Positions 24,182 to 33,372 are shown, counted from the first letter of the stretch. The stretch: 64,000 nt of DNA from an uncultured Collinsella sp. (GCA_902470765.1 CABRHW010000009.1:1-64000); one strand, 5' to 3'. Made by a program: numbers and translations. Notes: generated by a model from the letters alone, not told the origin.

Positions 24182-25250
24182 CGGCTGCCACCTCCTTCTT
24201 GGAAGCAAAGCGGTCCTTAATGCGTGCGAAGAACGCCTTGAGCTGTGGGTTGTTAGTAAAGACCATGACCAGAATCAACACGATGGCGTAGATGAGCATG
24301 CGGTAGTCCGAGAACTGACGGAGCAGCTCGGGGAGCACCGTGAGCAGCGCCGCGGCGATAACGGAGCCGCGCATATTGCCCAGGCCGCCCAGGACCACGA
24401 ACACCAGAATGAGGATGGACGTATTGAAGTCGAACTTAGTGGCGGAAAGCTGCGAGAAGTTACCGCCGAACAGGGCTCCGGCAGCGCCGGCGAGGGCAGC
24501 GGAAACCACGAAGGCGATCATGCGGTACTGGGTGACGGAGATGCCCACAGACTCGGCAGCGATCTTGTTGTCGCGCACGGCAATAATGGCACGACCGGTA
24601 CGGCTGCGAACCAGGTTGAGCACAATCACGAGCGCGACCATAACCAGGATTGCGCCGGCAAGGAAGGTCGAATAGGTCGACACGCCCGATGCGCCCTGCG
24701 CGCCCTTGATGATGGCGGTGCCGTCCTCGAGCAGGTGCAGGTCGTCGATCGTGGAGTTACCCGTGATGTTAAAGATCACATGCAGGCCGCGGGAATCGAC
24801 GCCCACAATGAGGCAGGTGACGACCTCTTTGATGATCTCGCCAAAAGCCAGGGTCACGATGGCCAGATAGTCGCCGCTCAGGCGCAGGACCGGGATGCCG
24901 ATCAAGAAGCCCAAGATGCCAGCGGCGATAGCGCCGACCACAATGCTGATGATCAGACGCATCGGATCGGACGGAACGGTGCTCTCCAGCGCGACGGCAG
25001 TGACGATGCCCGTATAGGCACCGACGCTCATAAAGCCCGCGTGGCCCAGCGACAAGTCGCCCGCGATGCCGACGACGAGGTTAAGGGAGATGGCCATGAC
25101 GATATAGGCCGTGATGGGAACCAGCTGACCGGCGATCATGCGCGGGATCATGTGGTTGGACTGCATAAAGAACACGATGGCGAACGCCACAACGCACATG
25201 GCGTACGTGACAAAGTCGTGACGCGTCTGCTTGTCTTTAAGAAACTTCAT
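24171..25250 (-). CDS. livM: branched-chain amino acid ABC permease LivM
   Basis: A 359-residue inner-membrane permease with about nine to ten helices. Family landmarks are SLNLVVGIAGDLSLGHAGFMSVGAYTG, LRLSGDYLAIVTLAFGEIIKEV, GRAIIAVRDNKIAAESVGI and FVVLGGLGNMRGSVIAAALLTVLPELLR. AGGTGA lies 5 nt before the ATG chosen; a GTG nine bases earlier also has a site. It partners with LivH. Confidence 0.94.
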   Translation of the reverse strand: MKFLKDKQTRHDFVTYAMCVVAFAIVFFMQSNHMIPRMIAGQLVPITAYIVMAISLNLVVGIAGDLSLGHAGFMSVGAYTGIVTAVALESTVPSDPMRLIISIVVGAIAAGILGFLIGIPVLRLSGDYLAIVTLAFGEIIKEVVTCLIVGVDSRGLHVIFNITGNSTIDDLHLLEDGTAIIKGAQGASGVSTYSTFLAGAILVMVALVIVLNLVRSRTGRAIIAVRDNKIAAESVGISVTQYRMIAFVVSAALAGAAGALFGGNFSQLSATKFDFNTSILILVFVVLGGLGNMRGSVIAAALLTVLPELLRQFSDYRMLIYAIVLILVMVFTNNPQLKAFFARIKDRFASKKEVAADAQ

Positions 25251-25259
25251 AACGCTCAC

Positions 25260-26141
25260 CTACACCTTCTCGGGAACGTACTTGCCCAAGAGGCCGGCAG
25301 GCTTGACGAGCAGGACGATGATCAAAACACCAAAGACGATGGAGTTGGCAAGGCTCGTGGAAATGTAAGCCTGCGCCATCGCCTCGATGATGCCGATGAG
25401 AATACCGCCGACAAAGGCACCGGGGATGGAGCCGATGCCGCCGAAAACGGCAGCGTCGAAGGCCTTGATGCCAGGCATGGCGCCCGTGGTGGGCTGCAAC
25501 ACCGGCGAGTAGGAGCACAGGAGCACGCCGGCGACGGCGGCAAGGGCGGAGCCGATGGCGAACGTCATCGAGATGGTGCGGTTGACGTTGATGCCCATGA
25601 GCTGAGCGGCGGCCTTGTCCTCGGACACAGCGCGCATGGCCTTGCCCATCTTGGTCTTACCTGTAAAGAACATCAGGCCGGCCATGATAACCAGGCAGGC
25701 GACGATGGTGACGAGCGAGACGGCGCTTACGTTAAACTTGGCCAAGAACTCCGGCACCGGGAAGGTGACGAGCGAAGTGAAGTTCTTGGGCGTGGCGCCC
25801 CACAGAAGCTGCGCGGCGTTCTGCAGGAAGTAAGACACGCCGATGGCCGTGATCAGAACGGCCAGCGGGCCTGCTTGGCGCAGCGGCTTATAGGCCAGAC
25901 CCTCAATGAGAACACCGAGAACCGTGCAGACCACACAAGAGAGAACTACAGATGCCCAGCCCGGGAGGCCGAGATACGACGTGGCGCAGAACGAGACATA
26001 GGCACCGACCATGATGACATCGCCGTGAGCGAAGTTGAGCATCTTGGCGATACCGTAGACCATTGTGTAGCCCAACGCGATGATGGCGTAGACGCTGCCC
26101 ATGGACAGGCCGTTGACCAGGTATTGGATAAAGACCGTCAT
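25260..26141 (-). CDS. livH: branched-chain amino acid ABC permease LivH
   Basis: A 293-residue permease with about eight helices. Landmarks are GLSMGSVYAIIALGYTMVYGIAKMLNFAHGDVIMVGAY, ALVLITAIGVSYFLQN-type segments, KAMRAVSEDKAAAQLMGINVNRTISMTFAIGSALAAVAGVL, and GGIGSIPGAFVGGILIGIIEA. The start MTVFIQYLVNG is the standard LivH N-terminus and has AAGGGGG 9 nt upstream. A stem-loop separates it from the binding-protein gene. Confidence 0.94.
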   Translation of the reverse strand: MTVFIQYLVNGLSMGSVYAIIALGYTMVYGIAKMLNFAHGDVIMVGAYVSFCATSYLGLPGWASVVLSCVVCTVLGVLIEGLAYKPLRQAGPLAVLITAIGVSYFLQNAAQLLWGATPKNFTSLVTFPVPEFLAKFNVSAVSLVTIVACLVIMAGLMFFTGKTKMGKAMRAVSEDKAAAQLMGINVNRTISMTFAIGSALAAVAGVLLCSYSPVLQPTTGAMPGIKAFDAAVFGGIGSIPGAFVGGILIGIIEAMAQAYISTSLANSIVFGVLIIVLLVKPAGLLGKYVPEKV

Positions 26142-26187
26142 GTTCCACATCCCCCTTTCGAATAGGTTTCCAGTTAATGTATGAAAC

Positions 26188-26249
26188 AGGGACGTTACAC
26201 TGTCCCTAGATACCAAGCAAGCAGGGAAGGCCAAAACCTCCCCTGCTTG
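26188..26249 (-). promoter_or_regulatory. two hairpins between livJ and livH
   Basis: A 13-bp stem (26218-26230 with 26237-26249, one G-U) and a smaller AGGGAC/GTCCCT stem (26188-26207) lie just after the binding-protein gene. There is no T-tract. Such stems commonly protect the upstream mRNA and so raise binding-protein level over permeases. Confidence 0.6.
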
Positions 26250-26280
26250 GGATCAAAACCGCTCTATGTAAGGCGGCCAA

Positions 26281-27468
26281 TTAGGCCTGTACGTACTTGC
26301 CGTCGGTGATGACGTACGCCGTGGGCTCCTTCTGGACCTGGCCCTTATCGTTCCAGGTGAGCTTGCCAGTCAGACCGTCAACGGTAATCTTGAGCATAGC
26401 CTTGGACAGCTTCTCGGCGACCTCGGTCGGATCGGCGTCGACACCAAGACCGGCCTCCTTGACGGCCTCGGCCACCGCGTGCACGCCGTCGTAGGCGTCG
26501 GCGGCAAACTGGTCGGGGGTATCGCCGTACTTATCCTTGTAAGCGTTGACGAAGTCGGCGTTCTTCTCGTCGTCGGCGGAGAACGGGGTCATGAGCAGCA
26601 GACCCTCAGCAAGAGAGGTATCGAAGCCCTCAACGCCCAGGATGCCGTCCATGCCGTCGCAGCCCATCATCTTGACGTCGTAGCCCATGTCCTTGGCGTT
26701 CTTGAGCAGGACGGACGCCGGCGTGTAGTAGATCGGCGCAAAGATCATGGTGGCGCCGGCCTGCTTGGCCTTGGTCAGCTGGTTGGTAAAGCTCGTGGCG
26801 GAGTCGTCCTTAAAGGTCTCCTCGTCAACAACCTCGAGCTTGGACTCAGCGGCCTGGGCCTTAAAGGAATCTGCGATGCCCGAAGAATAGGCGTCGCCGG
26901 AGTTATAGAACAGCACGAACTTCTCGTCCGCATACTTCTGCGCTAGGAACTTGGCAGCGTTGACACCCTGGTTGGGGTCGGTGAAGCAAACCTGGAAAAC
27001 GCAATCCTTGCCGTCGGTGACGTCCTCGGAGGACGCAGACGGAGTGATCATGAACGTCTTGGGGTCGTTACCGCACTCGGCGGCAACGGCAACCGACGCA
27101 CCCGTGGTGGTCGGGCCGACAAGGGCCTGCATGCCCCAGTCGAGCAGGGTGTTGAAGGCGTTGACGGCCTTCTCACCGTCGGCCTGGTCATCCTCGGCCT
27201 TGCTGGCAAGCGGCAGCTCCTTGGTCGAGAAATCCTTGCAGCCAAGCTCGACACCCTGGGTAACGGACTTGCCGTAGGACGCGTTGGCGCCGGTCAGCGG
27301 GCCGATGGTACCGACCTTAAACGAAGCGTCGCTCGAAGCGGAACCGCTGTCGCCGCCGCTGGAGGAGCAGCCAGCTAGAATGGACATCGCCCCCAGACCT
27401 GCTGCGCTCGCGATAACGCTCCTGCGATTCATAACAGGGTTCAATGACTTACCGGTGAGGCTCGACAT
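26281..27468 (-). CDS. livJ: branched-chain amino acid-binding lipoprotein
   Basis: A 395-residue periplasmic-binding-type lipoprotein. The signal ends with the lipobox LAGC (Cys34), preceded by an NRRSVIASAAG twin-arginine-like segment, then a Ser/Gly linker. The mature protein has the LivJ/LivK-type fold (IGPLTGANASYGKSVTQGVELG, LVGPTTTGASVAVA, ITPSASSEDVTD, FNSGDAYSSGIAD-type segments). It delivers a branched-chain amino acid or similar ligand to LivHMGF. It is a close paralogue of the next gene. Confidence 0.92.
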   Translation of the reverse strand: MSSLTGKSLNPVMNRRSVIASAAGLGAMSILAGCSSSGGDSGSASSDASFKVGTIGPLTGANASYGKSVTQGVELGCKDFSTKELPLASKAEDDQADGEKAVNAFNTLLDWGMQALVGPTTTGASVAVAAECGNDPKTFMITPSASSEDVTDGKDCVFQVCFTDPNQGVNAAKFLAQKYADEKFVLFYNSGDAYSSGIADSFKAQAAESKLEVVDEETFKDDSATSFTNQLTKAKQAGATMIFAPIYYTPASVLLKNAKDMGYDVKMMGCDGMDGILGVEGFDTSLAEGLLLMTPFSADDEKNADFVNAYKDKYGDTPDQFAADAYDGVHAVAEAVKEAGLGVDADPTEVAEKLSKAMLKITVDGLTGKLTWNDKGQVQKEPTAYVITDGKYVQA

Positions 27469-27739
27469 GCGGCTCTCCTCTCAAATCTCGTCGGGTTTCG
27501 GTTACCCGACAGGCCATCCTTCGCCGTGTTCGGCGTTCGCAAAATACTAGACGCTTTAGTTAAGGAAAGTGGCGATTATTTCAACTTTTCTTTGGATTTG
27601 TTCATTTATCCATAATTCTGCGTATTTCTATTACTTTATGCAGTAATGCCACTTTATTGTGTGAAAGTAATGTTTCCGTTCTGTTACAGGCGTCCCTGCC
27701 CTGAATAAAACGGCCTCACTGGTCGCGCTTTATGCGCAC

Positions 27740-28906
27740 TTAGGCGGCGATGTACTTGCCGTCCTGGATCACATAGGCTGTGGCGGTCTTTTCGACCTGG
27801 CCCTCGTCATTCCACGTCAGCTCGCCTGTCAGGCCCTCGATCTTGATCTTGCGCATGGCCTTGGCAAGGTCGCCGGCAATGTCGGCACCGTCGGCCGAAA
27901 TGTCAATCCCCGCCCTATCGATAGCCTCGGCGATGGCGTGGACGCAATCGTAAGCGTCGGCGGCAAACTGGTTGGGCGTCTCGTCGTAGGCATCCTTATA
28001 GGCCTTGACGAAGTCGGCATTCTTCTCATCGTCAGCCGAAAACGGGGTCATGAGCAGTACGCCCTCGGCAAGAGAGGTATCGAAGCCTTCCACAGAGAGC
28101 AGGCCGTCCATGCCGTCGGTACCCATGAGGGTCATGTCGTAGCCCATGTCCTTGGCGTTCTTGAGCAGGACGGACGCCGGCGTGTAGTAGATCGGCGCAA
28201 AGATGAGCGTGGCGCCGGCCTCCTTGGCCTTGGTGAGCTGGTTGGTAAAGCTCGTGGAAGAGTCGTCCTTAAAGGTCTCGGTATCGACGATGTCGAGCTT
28301 GGACGCCTTGGCCTGCTCGGCAAAAGCGTCGGCAACGCCCGAGCTATACGTATCGCCGGAGTTGTAGAACAGGGCGATCTTGGCATCCGCGTACTTCTCG
28401 GCCAAGAGCTTCGCGGCGCTGGCGCCCATGGTGGGATCGGTGAAGCAAACCTGGAAAACCGTGGTCTTGTCCTTGGTAACGTCGAGCGACGAGGCCGAAG
28501 GCGTGACCATGAGCATATCGTCGGCGATCTCACCCGAGACAGCGACGGCGGCACCGGTGGTGACGGGGCCGACGAGCGCCTGCATGCCCCAGTCGCACAA
28601 GGTATTGAAGGCGTTGATGGCCTTCTCGCCGTCAGCGACGTCATCCTCAAACTTAAGCGAGAGTTTGAGGTCCTTGGTCGAAAAATCCTTGGCGGCGAGC
28701 TTGGCACCCTTCTCGGCCGAAACGCCATAGGTTGCCGCGGCGCCGGTCAGAGGGCCGATGACACCGATCTTGAAGGTCTTGCCGTCATCGGCGGAGCCGC
28801 CGTCCGAGCCACCCGACGAGCAACCAGCGAGTGCCGCGGTGCTACCGAGCACCGCGGCGCAAGCCAAGAAACTCCTGCGGTTAAGTACGTTATTGACGCT
28901 AAACAT
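27740..28906 (-). CDS. livJ: second LivJ-like binding lipoprotein
   Basis: A 388-residue paralogue of the neighbouring binding protein. Start MFSVNNVLNRRSFL (AAAAGGGGG upstream) gives a compact lipoprotein signal with NRRSFLACAAVLG and lipobox LAGC; the much longer open frame upstream lacks support. Long stretches are near-identical with the paralogue even at DNA level, e.g. the region encoding KNAKDMGYD, showing recent duplication or gene conversion. It has its own 250-bp upstream region and a 271-bp AT-rich gap behind it, so it may be expressed separately and give the transporter a second ligand range. Confidence 0.9.
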   Translation of the reverse strand: MFSVNNVLNRRSFLACAAVLGSTAALAGCSSGGSDGGSADDGKTFKIGVIGPLTGAAATYGVSAEKGAKLAAKDFSTKDLKLSLKFEDDVADGEKAINAFNTLCDWGMQALVGPVTTGAAVAVSGEIADDMLMVTPSASSLDVTKDKTTVFQVCFTDPTMGASAAKLLAEKYADAKIALFYNSGDTYSSGVADAFAEQAKASKLDIVDTETFKDDSSTSFTNQLTKAKEAGATLIFAPIYYTPASVLLKNAKDMGYDMTLMGTDGMDGLLSVEGFDTSLAEGVLLMTPFSADDEKNADFVKAYKDAYDETPNQFAADAYDCVHAIAEAIDRAGIDISADGADIAGDLAKAMRKIKIEGLTGELTWNDEGQVEKTATAYVIQDGKYIAA

Positions 28907-29156
28907 GGTGTCCCCCTTTTCGCTGGCCGCGGTGCGGCCGTCTTGCGGTACAGGGCAAACCTTATGGTGCAAACGTTGACAGTTTGTTACGGAAGTTCGT
29001 TTGTAGCGAGCGTGTTTCCAATGTTTCCGCAGCGTTTCGGGGGTGGCGTTTTGTGCTGCTCCCGCTGCCAGGCAAGCACGCGCCCGCACTTCACGCTAGA
29101 ATGCACTCAACCTTTAAGCGGTTAATCCATCCATAAGATGCACGAAGGAGCTATCT

Positions 29157-30500
29157 ATGAGCGAACCCCTGCGCACCGTGAACGTCGGCCTCATCGGTCT
29201 GGGAACCGTCGGCGGCGGCGTGGCCCGTCTGATCAAGAGCCACCACGATGAGTACCTGGCCGCCTACGGCATCGACCTTAAGCTGACCCGCGCCTGCGCG
29301 CTTGCCTGGGAGCAGGCCGAAGCCGCCGGTATTGAGCGCGAGGCCTTTACGAGCGACTGGCACGACGTCGTCACCGACCCCGCCGTCGATATCGTCGTCG
29401 AGCTCATCGGCGGCGAGCACCCCGCGACCGAAATCTTCACCACCGCCTTCGAGAATGGCAAGCACGTCGTCTCTGCCAACAAGGCCCTGCTGGGCCGTCA
29501 TGTCGAGACGCTCGCCGAGAAGGCGCGCGCGTGCGGCGTGCAGATTAAGTGCGAGGCCAGCTGCGGCGGTGGCATCCCCATTGTCAGCACGCTCGAGCAC
29601 GACCTGGTGGGCAACAAGATCCTGACCATCGCTGGCATTCTCAACGGCACCACCAACTACATCCTGTCGCGCATGGACGCCGAGGGCGCCGATTACGCTG
29701 ACGTGCTTGCCGACGCCCAGGCAAAGGGCTATGCCGAGGCCGACCCGTCCGCCGACGTCGACGGCTTCGACGCCGCCAGCAAGACGGCAATCCTCGCTTC
29801 CATCGGCTTTGGCACCCGCGTGACCACCGACGATGTCTACCAGCAGGGCATCCGTACCATCGGCGCCGAGGACATTGCCCAGGCCCGCGAGCTCGGCTAC
29901 ACCATCAAGCTGCTGGGTATCGCACGCAACACCGAAGCCGGCGTCGACGTCCGCGTGCATCCCACGCTGATCCCCGCCGACCACATGCTTGCCAAGGTCA
30001 ACGGCGCCATGAACGCTGTCTACGTGGTAGGCGACGCCGTGGGCGAGACCATGTTCTACGGCGCTGGCGCAGGCTCCTTCCCCACCGCGAGCGCCGTCGT
30101 GGGCGATATCCTATCGCTCTCCGAGCAGATCAGCCGCGGCGTGGCTCCGCTGCCCGAGATTGAGCCCTATGGTCACAACCTCGCCTTTAAGCCCATGGAC
30201 GAACTCCAGACCAAGTACTATGTGCGCCTGAAGGTCGCCGACCGCGTAGGTGCCCTGTCCGAGACGGTCGACATCTTTGCCAAGCACAACATCTCGATCT
30301 CGCTCATCAACCAGGTCGAGGACGGCAAGTCGGGCGTCAGCGATGCCTGCTCGGTCATCTTCTTGACGCACCGCGCACTCGAGAAGGACGTCCAGGCTGC
30401 CGCCGCCGAACTTGCCAGCGTCGACTGCGTGGCCGAGGTCGCCAACGTCCTGCGCATCGAGGACGTTGAGGCTTGGACCGAAGGCGTCATGGCGAACTAG
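29157..30500 (+). CDS. hom: homoserine dehydrogenase
   Basis: A 447-residue enzyme that reduces aspartate semialdehyde to homoserine for threonine and methionine synthesis. It has the N-terminal NAD(P) fold (VGLIGLGTVGGGVARLI), the catalytic domain with ECEASCGGGIPIVS-type segment (CEASCGGGIPI), GILNGTTNYILSRM, YAEADPSADVDGFDAASKTAILASIGFG, and a C-terminal ACT domain (DRVGALSETVDIFAKHNISISLINQ) for allosteric control. GAAGGAG is 8 nt before the ATG. It is a single gene ending in a strong terminator. Confidence 0.97.
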   Translation: MSEPLRTVNVGLIGLGTVGGGVARLIKSHHDEYLAAYGIDLKLTRACALAWEQAEAAGIEREAFTSDWHDVVTDPAVDIVVELIGGEHPATEIFTTAFENGKHVVSANKALLGRHVETLAEKARACGVQIKCEASCGGGIPIVSTLEHDLVGNKILTIAGILNGTTNYILSRMDAEGADYADVLADAQAKGYAEADPSADVDGFDAASKTAILASIGFGTRVTTDDVYQQGIRTIGAEDIAQARELGYTIKLLGIARNTEAGVDVRVHPTLIPADHMLAKVNGAMNAVYVVGDAVGETMFYGAGAGSFPTASAVVGDILSLSEQISRGVAPLPEIEPYGHNLAFKPMDELQTKYYVRLKVADRVGALSETVDIFAKHNISISLINQVEDGKSGVSDACSVIFLTHRALEKDVQAAAAELASVDCVAEVANVLRIEDVEAWTEGVMAN

Positions 30501-30532
30501 CCCAACGCTCGCCTAGCAATACGCGCCTTGAG

Positions 30533-30566
30533 GGCTCCCGTCCGATGTGGGACGGGAGCCCTTTTG
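30533..30566 (+). terminator. terminator of hom
   Basis: Perfect 12-bp arms GGGCTCCCGTCC / GGACGGGAGCCC are followed by TTTTGT. Confidence 0.92.
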
Positions 30567-30714
30567 TCACCTGCCGTAAGCACAACGGCAGAGCATATTT
30601 GCGCGAGCCGCTCATCGGTAACGCGGACTACCGTTCACCGATATGCAAACGCGGCCGATTCCGGCTACCGCTACGCTGTGCTGCGAATGTCCGCCCGCGA
30701 TGAGAGGAAGCACC

Positions 30715-31464
30715 ATGTTGCTCGAGGGCAAGAAAACAATCATCACCGGAGGCACGCGCGGTATCGGCTATGCGATCGCCTGCCGTTTTATCGAGGAAGG
30801 CGCTGCCGTCACCGTCTTTGGCTCACGCCAGGAGACTGCCGACGCGGCCGTTGAGAAGTTGGCGGCCGCCTATCCCGACGCCAAGGTCTGGGGCCGCTCC
30901 TGCGACCTCACCTCGCTCGAGGCCGTGACCGAGGCCTTTACCCAGGCTGCAGCCGATATGGGCGGTTTGGATACAGTCGTCAACAATGCCGGCATCTCCC
31001 AGCGCTCACCCCTTTTGGACTACACGGCCGAGGAGTTCGCTAAGGTTATGGACCTCAACGTCGTCGCCGTCTTTAATGGCCACCAGGCAGCCGCCAAGAT
31101 CATGACCGAGGCAGGTCATGGCGGCACCATCACCACCACGAGTTCGATGGTCGCCAAGTACGGTCAGCCCTCCGGCGTTGGCTATCCCACGTCCAAGTTT
31201 GCCGTCAACGGTATGGTCCAGTCGCTCTCGCGCGAGCTCGCCCCCATGGGCATCCGCGTCAACGCCGTCGCGCCTGGCGTAACCAAGACCGATATGGTCG
31301 CCAACCTGCCCGAAGAGGTTATTAAGCCCATCGTCGCCACCATTCCGCTGGGTCGCATGGGCGAGCCCGAGGATGTCGCCAACGCCTTTGTTTTCCTGGC
31401 GAGCGACATGTCCTCCTACGTCACGGGCGCCGTGCTCCCCGTCGACGGAGCCGCCCGCTCTTAA
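30715..31464 (+). CDS. SDR-family oxidoreductase, FabG-like
   Basis: A 249-residue short-chain dehydrogenase. The coenzyme motif TGGTRGIGYAIACRFIEEG, the NNAG motif, the catalytic Ser (TTTSSMVAKYG) and YPTSK with Tyr and Lys, and the PG motif APGVTKTDMVA are all in place. It resembles 3-oxoacyl-ACP reductase, but it is alone, not in a fatty-acid operon, so another alcohol/ketone substrate is just as likely. The start MLLEGK is chosen by AGAGGAAG; upstream in-frame codons belong to the gap. Confidence 0.88.
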   Translation: MLLEGKKTIITGGTRGIGYAIACRFIEEGAAVTVFGSRQETADAAVEKLAAAYPDAKVWGRSCDLTSLEAVTEAFTQAAADMGGLDTVVNNAGISQRSPLLDYTAEEFAKVMDLNVVAVFNGHQAAAKIMTEAGHGGTITTTSSMVAKYGQPSGVGYPTSKFAVNGMVQSLSRELAPMGIRVNAVAPGVTKTDMVANLPEEVIKPIVATIPLGRMGEPEDVANAFVFLASDMSSYVTGAVLPVDGAARS

Positions 31465-31505
31465 GGGACCACAAGCCTCAGCTCCCAGCCTCAACATAGT
31501 CCAAC

Positions 31506-31555
31506 AAAGAAGGCGCGCCGTCTGCATCAACTGCAGGCAGCGCGCCTTCTTCTGT
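31506..31555 (+). terminator. terminator of the SDR gene
   Basis: Perfect 12-bp arms AAGAAGGCGCGC (31507-31518) and GCGCGCCTTCTT (31540-31551) enclose a smaller CTGCA-TCAA-CTGCAG-like pairing and are followed by CTGTTTG. Confidence 0.8.
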
Positions 31556-31561
31556 TTGAAA

Positions 31562-31796
31562 GGGAAGCTGTGTCCCGCAGTCCCGACTCAGACCGGGACG
31601 CAGCTTCCCTCGGGGCCATGTTTCGGAAAGAGCGCCCCGTTTTGAACGCCGATTCTGGGATACCGTTTCCGCAACGGGTCTCTCGCGGAAACTGCATCCC
31701 ACTCTGAGCGCCCATTCCGGGACACAGTTTCCCAACGGCCCCCGTTTCGGAAACCACATCCCGTTCCGAGCCTTCAAAGCGGGACGCGGCTTCCCC
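31562..31796 (-). repeat. four tandem 62-bp hairpin units
   Basis: Units begin at 31563, 31625, 31687 and 31749, exactly 62 bp apart. Each has a 14-nt left arm and a matching right arm starting 32 nt later. Unit 1: GGAAGCTGTGTCCC with GGGACGCAGCTTCC; unit 3: GGAAACTGCATCCC with GGGACACAGTTTCC; unit 4: GGAAACCACATCCC with GGGACGCGGCTTCC; unit 2 is the most decayed. Arms differ between units but change together, and the A-C mismatches of units 3 and 4 become G-U pairs when the minus strand is read as RNA. The array would then be the 3' untranslated region of the antiporter gene. Confidence 0.88.
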
Positions 31797-31809
31797 GAGA
31801 GAGTATCGA

Positions 31810-33372
31810 CTACTTGCCGTCGTCGTCCTCGGCTTCTTCTCTTGCATAGAGCTCCAGCATGCGGCGGCGGTATTCGCGCACGGCGAGCTTGGCGCGCTCC
31901 AGGCGGCGACGCTCGCGCGGGGTCAGCTCGGACGGGTCGACCTCATCACCATAGGTCTTATCGGCAAGAAGATGCGCCGCGTCCACGATGCGGGCATCGA
32001 TGTGGCCGCTCGCCGCCTCGGCGGAAAGACGCTCGGCAATCGTATCGAGCGTAGGCAAGCCCTCGAATACGCGACCATGGCCATGCGAAGTCAGCAGCTC
32101 GTGCTCACGTGCGAGCAGGCTCGCCAAATCGTGATGGGCGCGCAGGATGTCGAGCGCATCGGATGGATGCTCGGCAACTTCTGCCACGGCGGCGACCGGC
32201 GCGGCGTCGACCACGCGGTAGAAGAGCTGCGCGAGCAACGGCATCAAGAACACCGTGATGGCACCGGCAGCAACCATGACCGACGCAATATCTTGCGACA
32301 GCGCGCCCGCGTTGACGGCAACGCTTGTCACGGCAACGATGATCGGCAGGGCCGTGGTGCAGTACAGGGCCACGGTAATGCGACCATACGCCGACACATC
32401 GCGCGTCGCAGGACAAATGCTCATAGAAATAAGAATGGGCACGGCACGAATAATCAACAACGCCACGATAAAGCCCACGAGCAGACCCGGGCGCGACGCC
32501 ACGGCCGTCAGATCGATCTTTGCGCCCGATACGGTAAAGAATACCGGAATCAAAAAGCCGTAGGCCAGGCCATCGAGCTTGGTCTCGAGCGTATGGTTGC
32601 CCTCGGGGATGATATAGCGCAAGACAAAGCCGGCGGCAAAAGAACCCAACACGATGTCGAGATCAAAGACGGCCGAGAACGCCACGAGCGTGACCAGGAT
32701 GAGCACCGTCAGGCGCACGAAGGTCTGCGACGTGGTATCGGCGCGTTCCTCGACAAACGCAAAGAAGCGGCTGCCGACACGCTTGGAGCGGCTTGGGACC
32801 ACAGCCAGCAACACGCAAACCACCGCAAACAAGCCAAGGATTACGAGCGTTTGGATGCCAGTGCGGGCAGACAGCAGCACCGACATGGCGAGCACAGGGC
32901 CGAGCTCACCCCAGGTGCCATACGCGAGAATCGAGTCGCCCACACGCGTGCCAGTGAGCGAGCGCTCACGCATGATGGGCACGAGCGTGCCGAGCGCCGT
33001 CGAAGTGAGGGCAAGCGTCACGGCGATACCGTCGAAATGACTGACCGAGAACCACGGGGTAAAGCGCACGGCAAGCCAGGCGATACCAAACGTGACGACC
33101 CACGTCGCCAAGCCGTAGCGCCCCTCGACGCCCGTGATGCTCTTGGGGTCGATCTCAAAGCCGGCAAGCAGGAACAAGAAGGCCAGGCCCAGCTCGGACA
33201 CAAGCGAGACCTCAGCATCTACATGGATGACGCCGAGCATATGGGGTCCCAGCACTGCGCCGAGCACGAGCAAAAAGACCGTCTCGGGAACGGGTTTTCC
33301 GGGAATCGCCGAGGCGATAAAAGGACTCGCAAAGGCCACGAGTGCGATGATGGCGAGCGAAACGAATGCCAT
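31810..33372 (-). CDS. CPA2-family cation:proton antiporter
   Basis: A 520-residue membrane protein with about twelve helices spanning residues 1-390, of the monovalent cation:proton antiporter-2 family (KefB/NapA type). Landmarks are FLLLAGFEIDPKSITG, ALTSTALGTLVPIM, SFAAGFVLRYIIPEG, and PVFFTVSGAKIDLTA. The C-terminal 130 residues are soluble, charged and helical, with no RCK/TrkA nucleotide-binding domain. It likely exchanges K+ or Na+ for H+ to control internal pH; the ion is not predictable. The hairpin array lies 14 bp after its stop codon. Confidence 0.88.
   Translation of the reverse strand: MAFVSLAIIALVAFASPFIASAIPGKPVPETVFLLVLGAVLGPHMLGVIHVDAEVSLVSELGLAFLFLLAGFEIDPKSITGVEGRYGLATWVVTFGIAWLAVRFTPWFSVSHFDGIAVTLALTSTALGTLVPIMRERSLTGTRVGDSILAYGTWGELGPVLAMSVLLSARTGIQTLVILGLFAVVCVLLAVVPSRSKRVGSRFFAFVEERADTTSQTFVRLTVLILVTLVAFSAVFDLDIVLGSFAAGFVLRYIIPEGNHTLETKLDGLAYGFLIPVFFTVSGAKIDLTAVASRPGLLVGFIVALLIIRAVPILISMSICPATRDVSAYGRITVALYCTTALPIIVAVTSVAVNAGALSQDIASVMVAAGAITVFLMPLLAQLFYRVVDAAPVAAVAEVAEHPSDALDILRAHHDLASLLAREHELLTSHGHGRVFEGLPTLDTIAERLSAEAASGHIDARIVDAAHLLADKTYGDEVDPSELTPRERRRLERAKLAVREYRRRMLELYAREEAEDDDGK

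Larger units (their letters stand above)
31465..31809. other. 345-bp convergent gap with a terminator and hairpin array
   Basis: There is no protein gene. It holds a terminator for the SDR gene and then the four-unit hairpin array described separately. The frames through the array cannot encode a repeated peptide because the period of 62 is not a multiple of three. Confidence 0.8.

Noticed and set aside
26188..26249. True terminator between livJ and livH
   Set aside because: The stems have no T-tract on the minus strand and the genes downstream are the transporter's own permeases, so a processing or stability role is likelier.
28907..29089. 61-residue N-terminal extension of the second LivJ
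   Set aside because: The signal peptide with lipobox begins only at MFSVNN, which has its own strong site; the extension contains no hydrophobic segment.
31562..31796. CRISPR array
   Set aside because: The units are 62 bp without a constant repeat and variable spacer; all of the unit is related to the others, and there are no cas genes.
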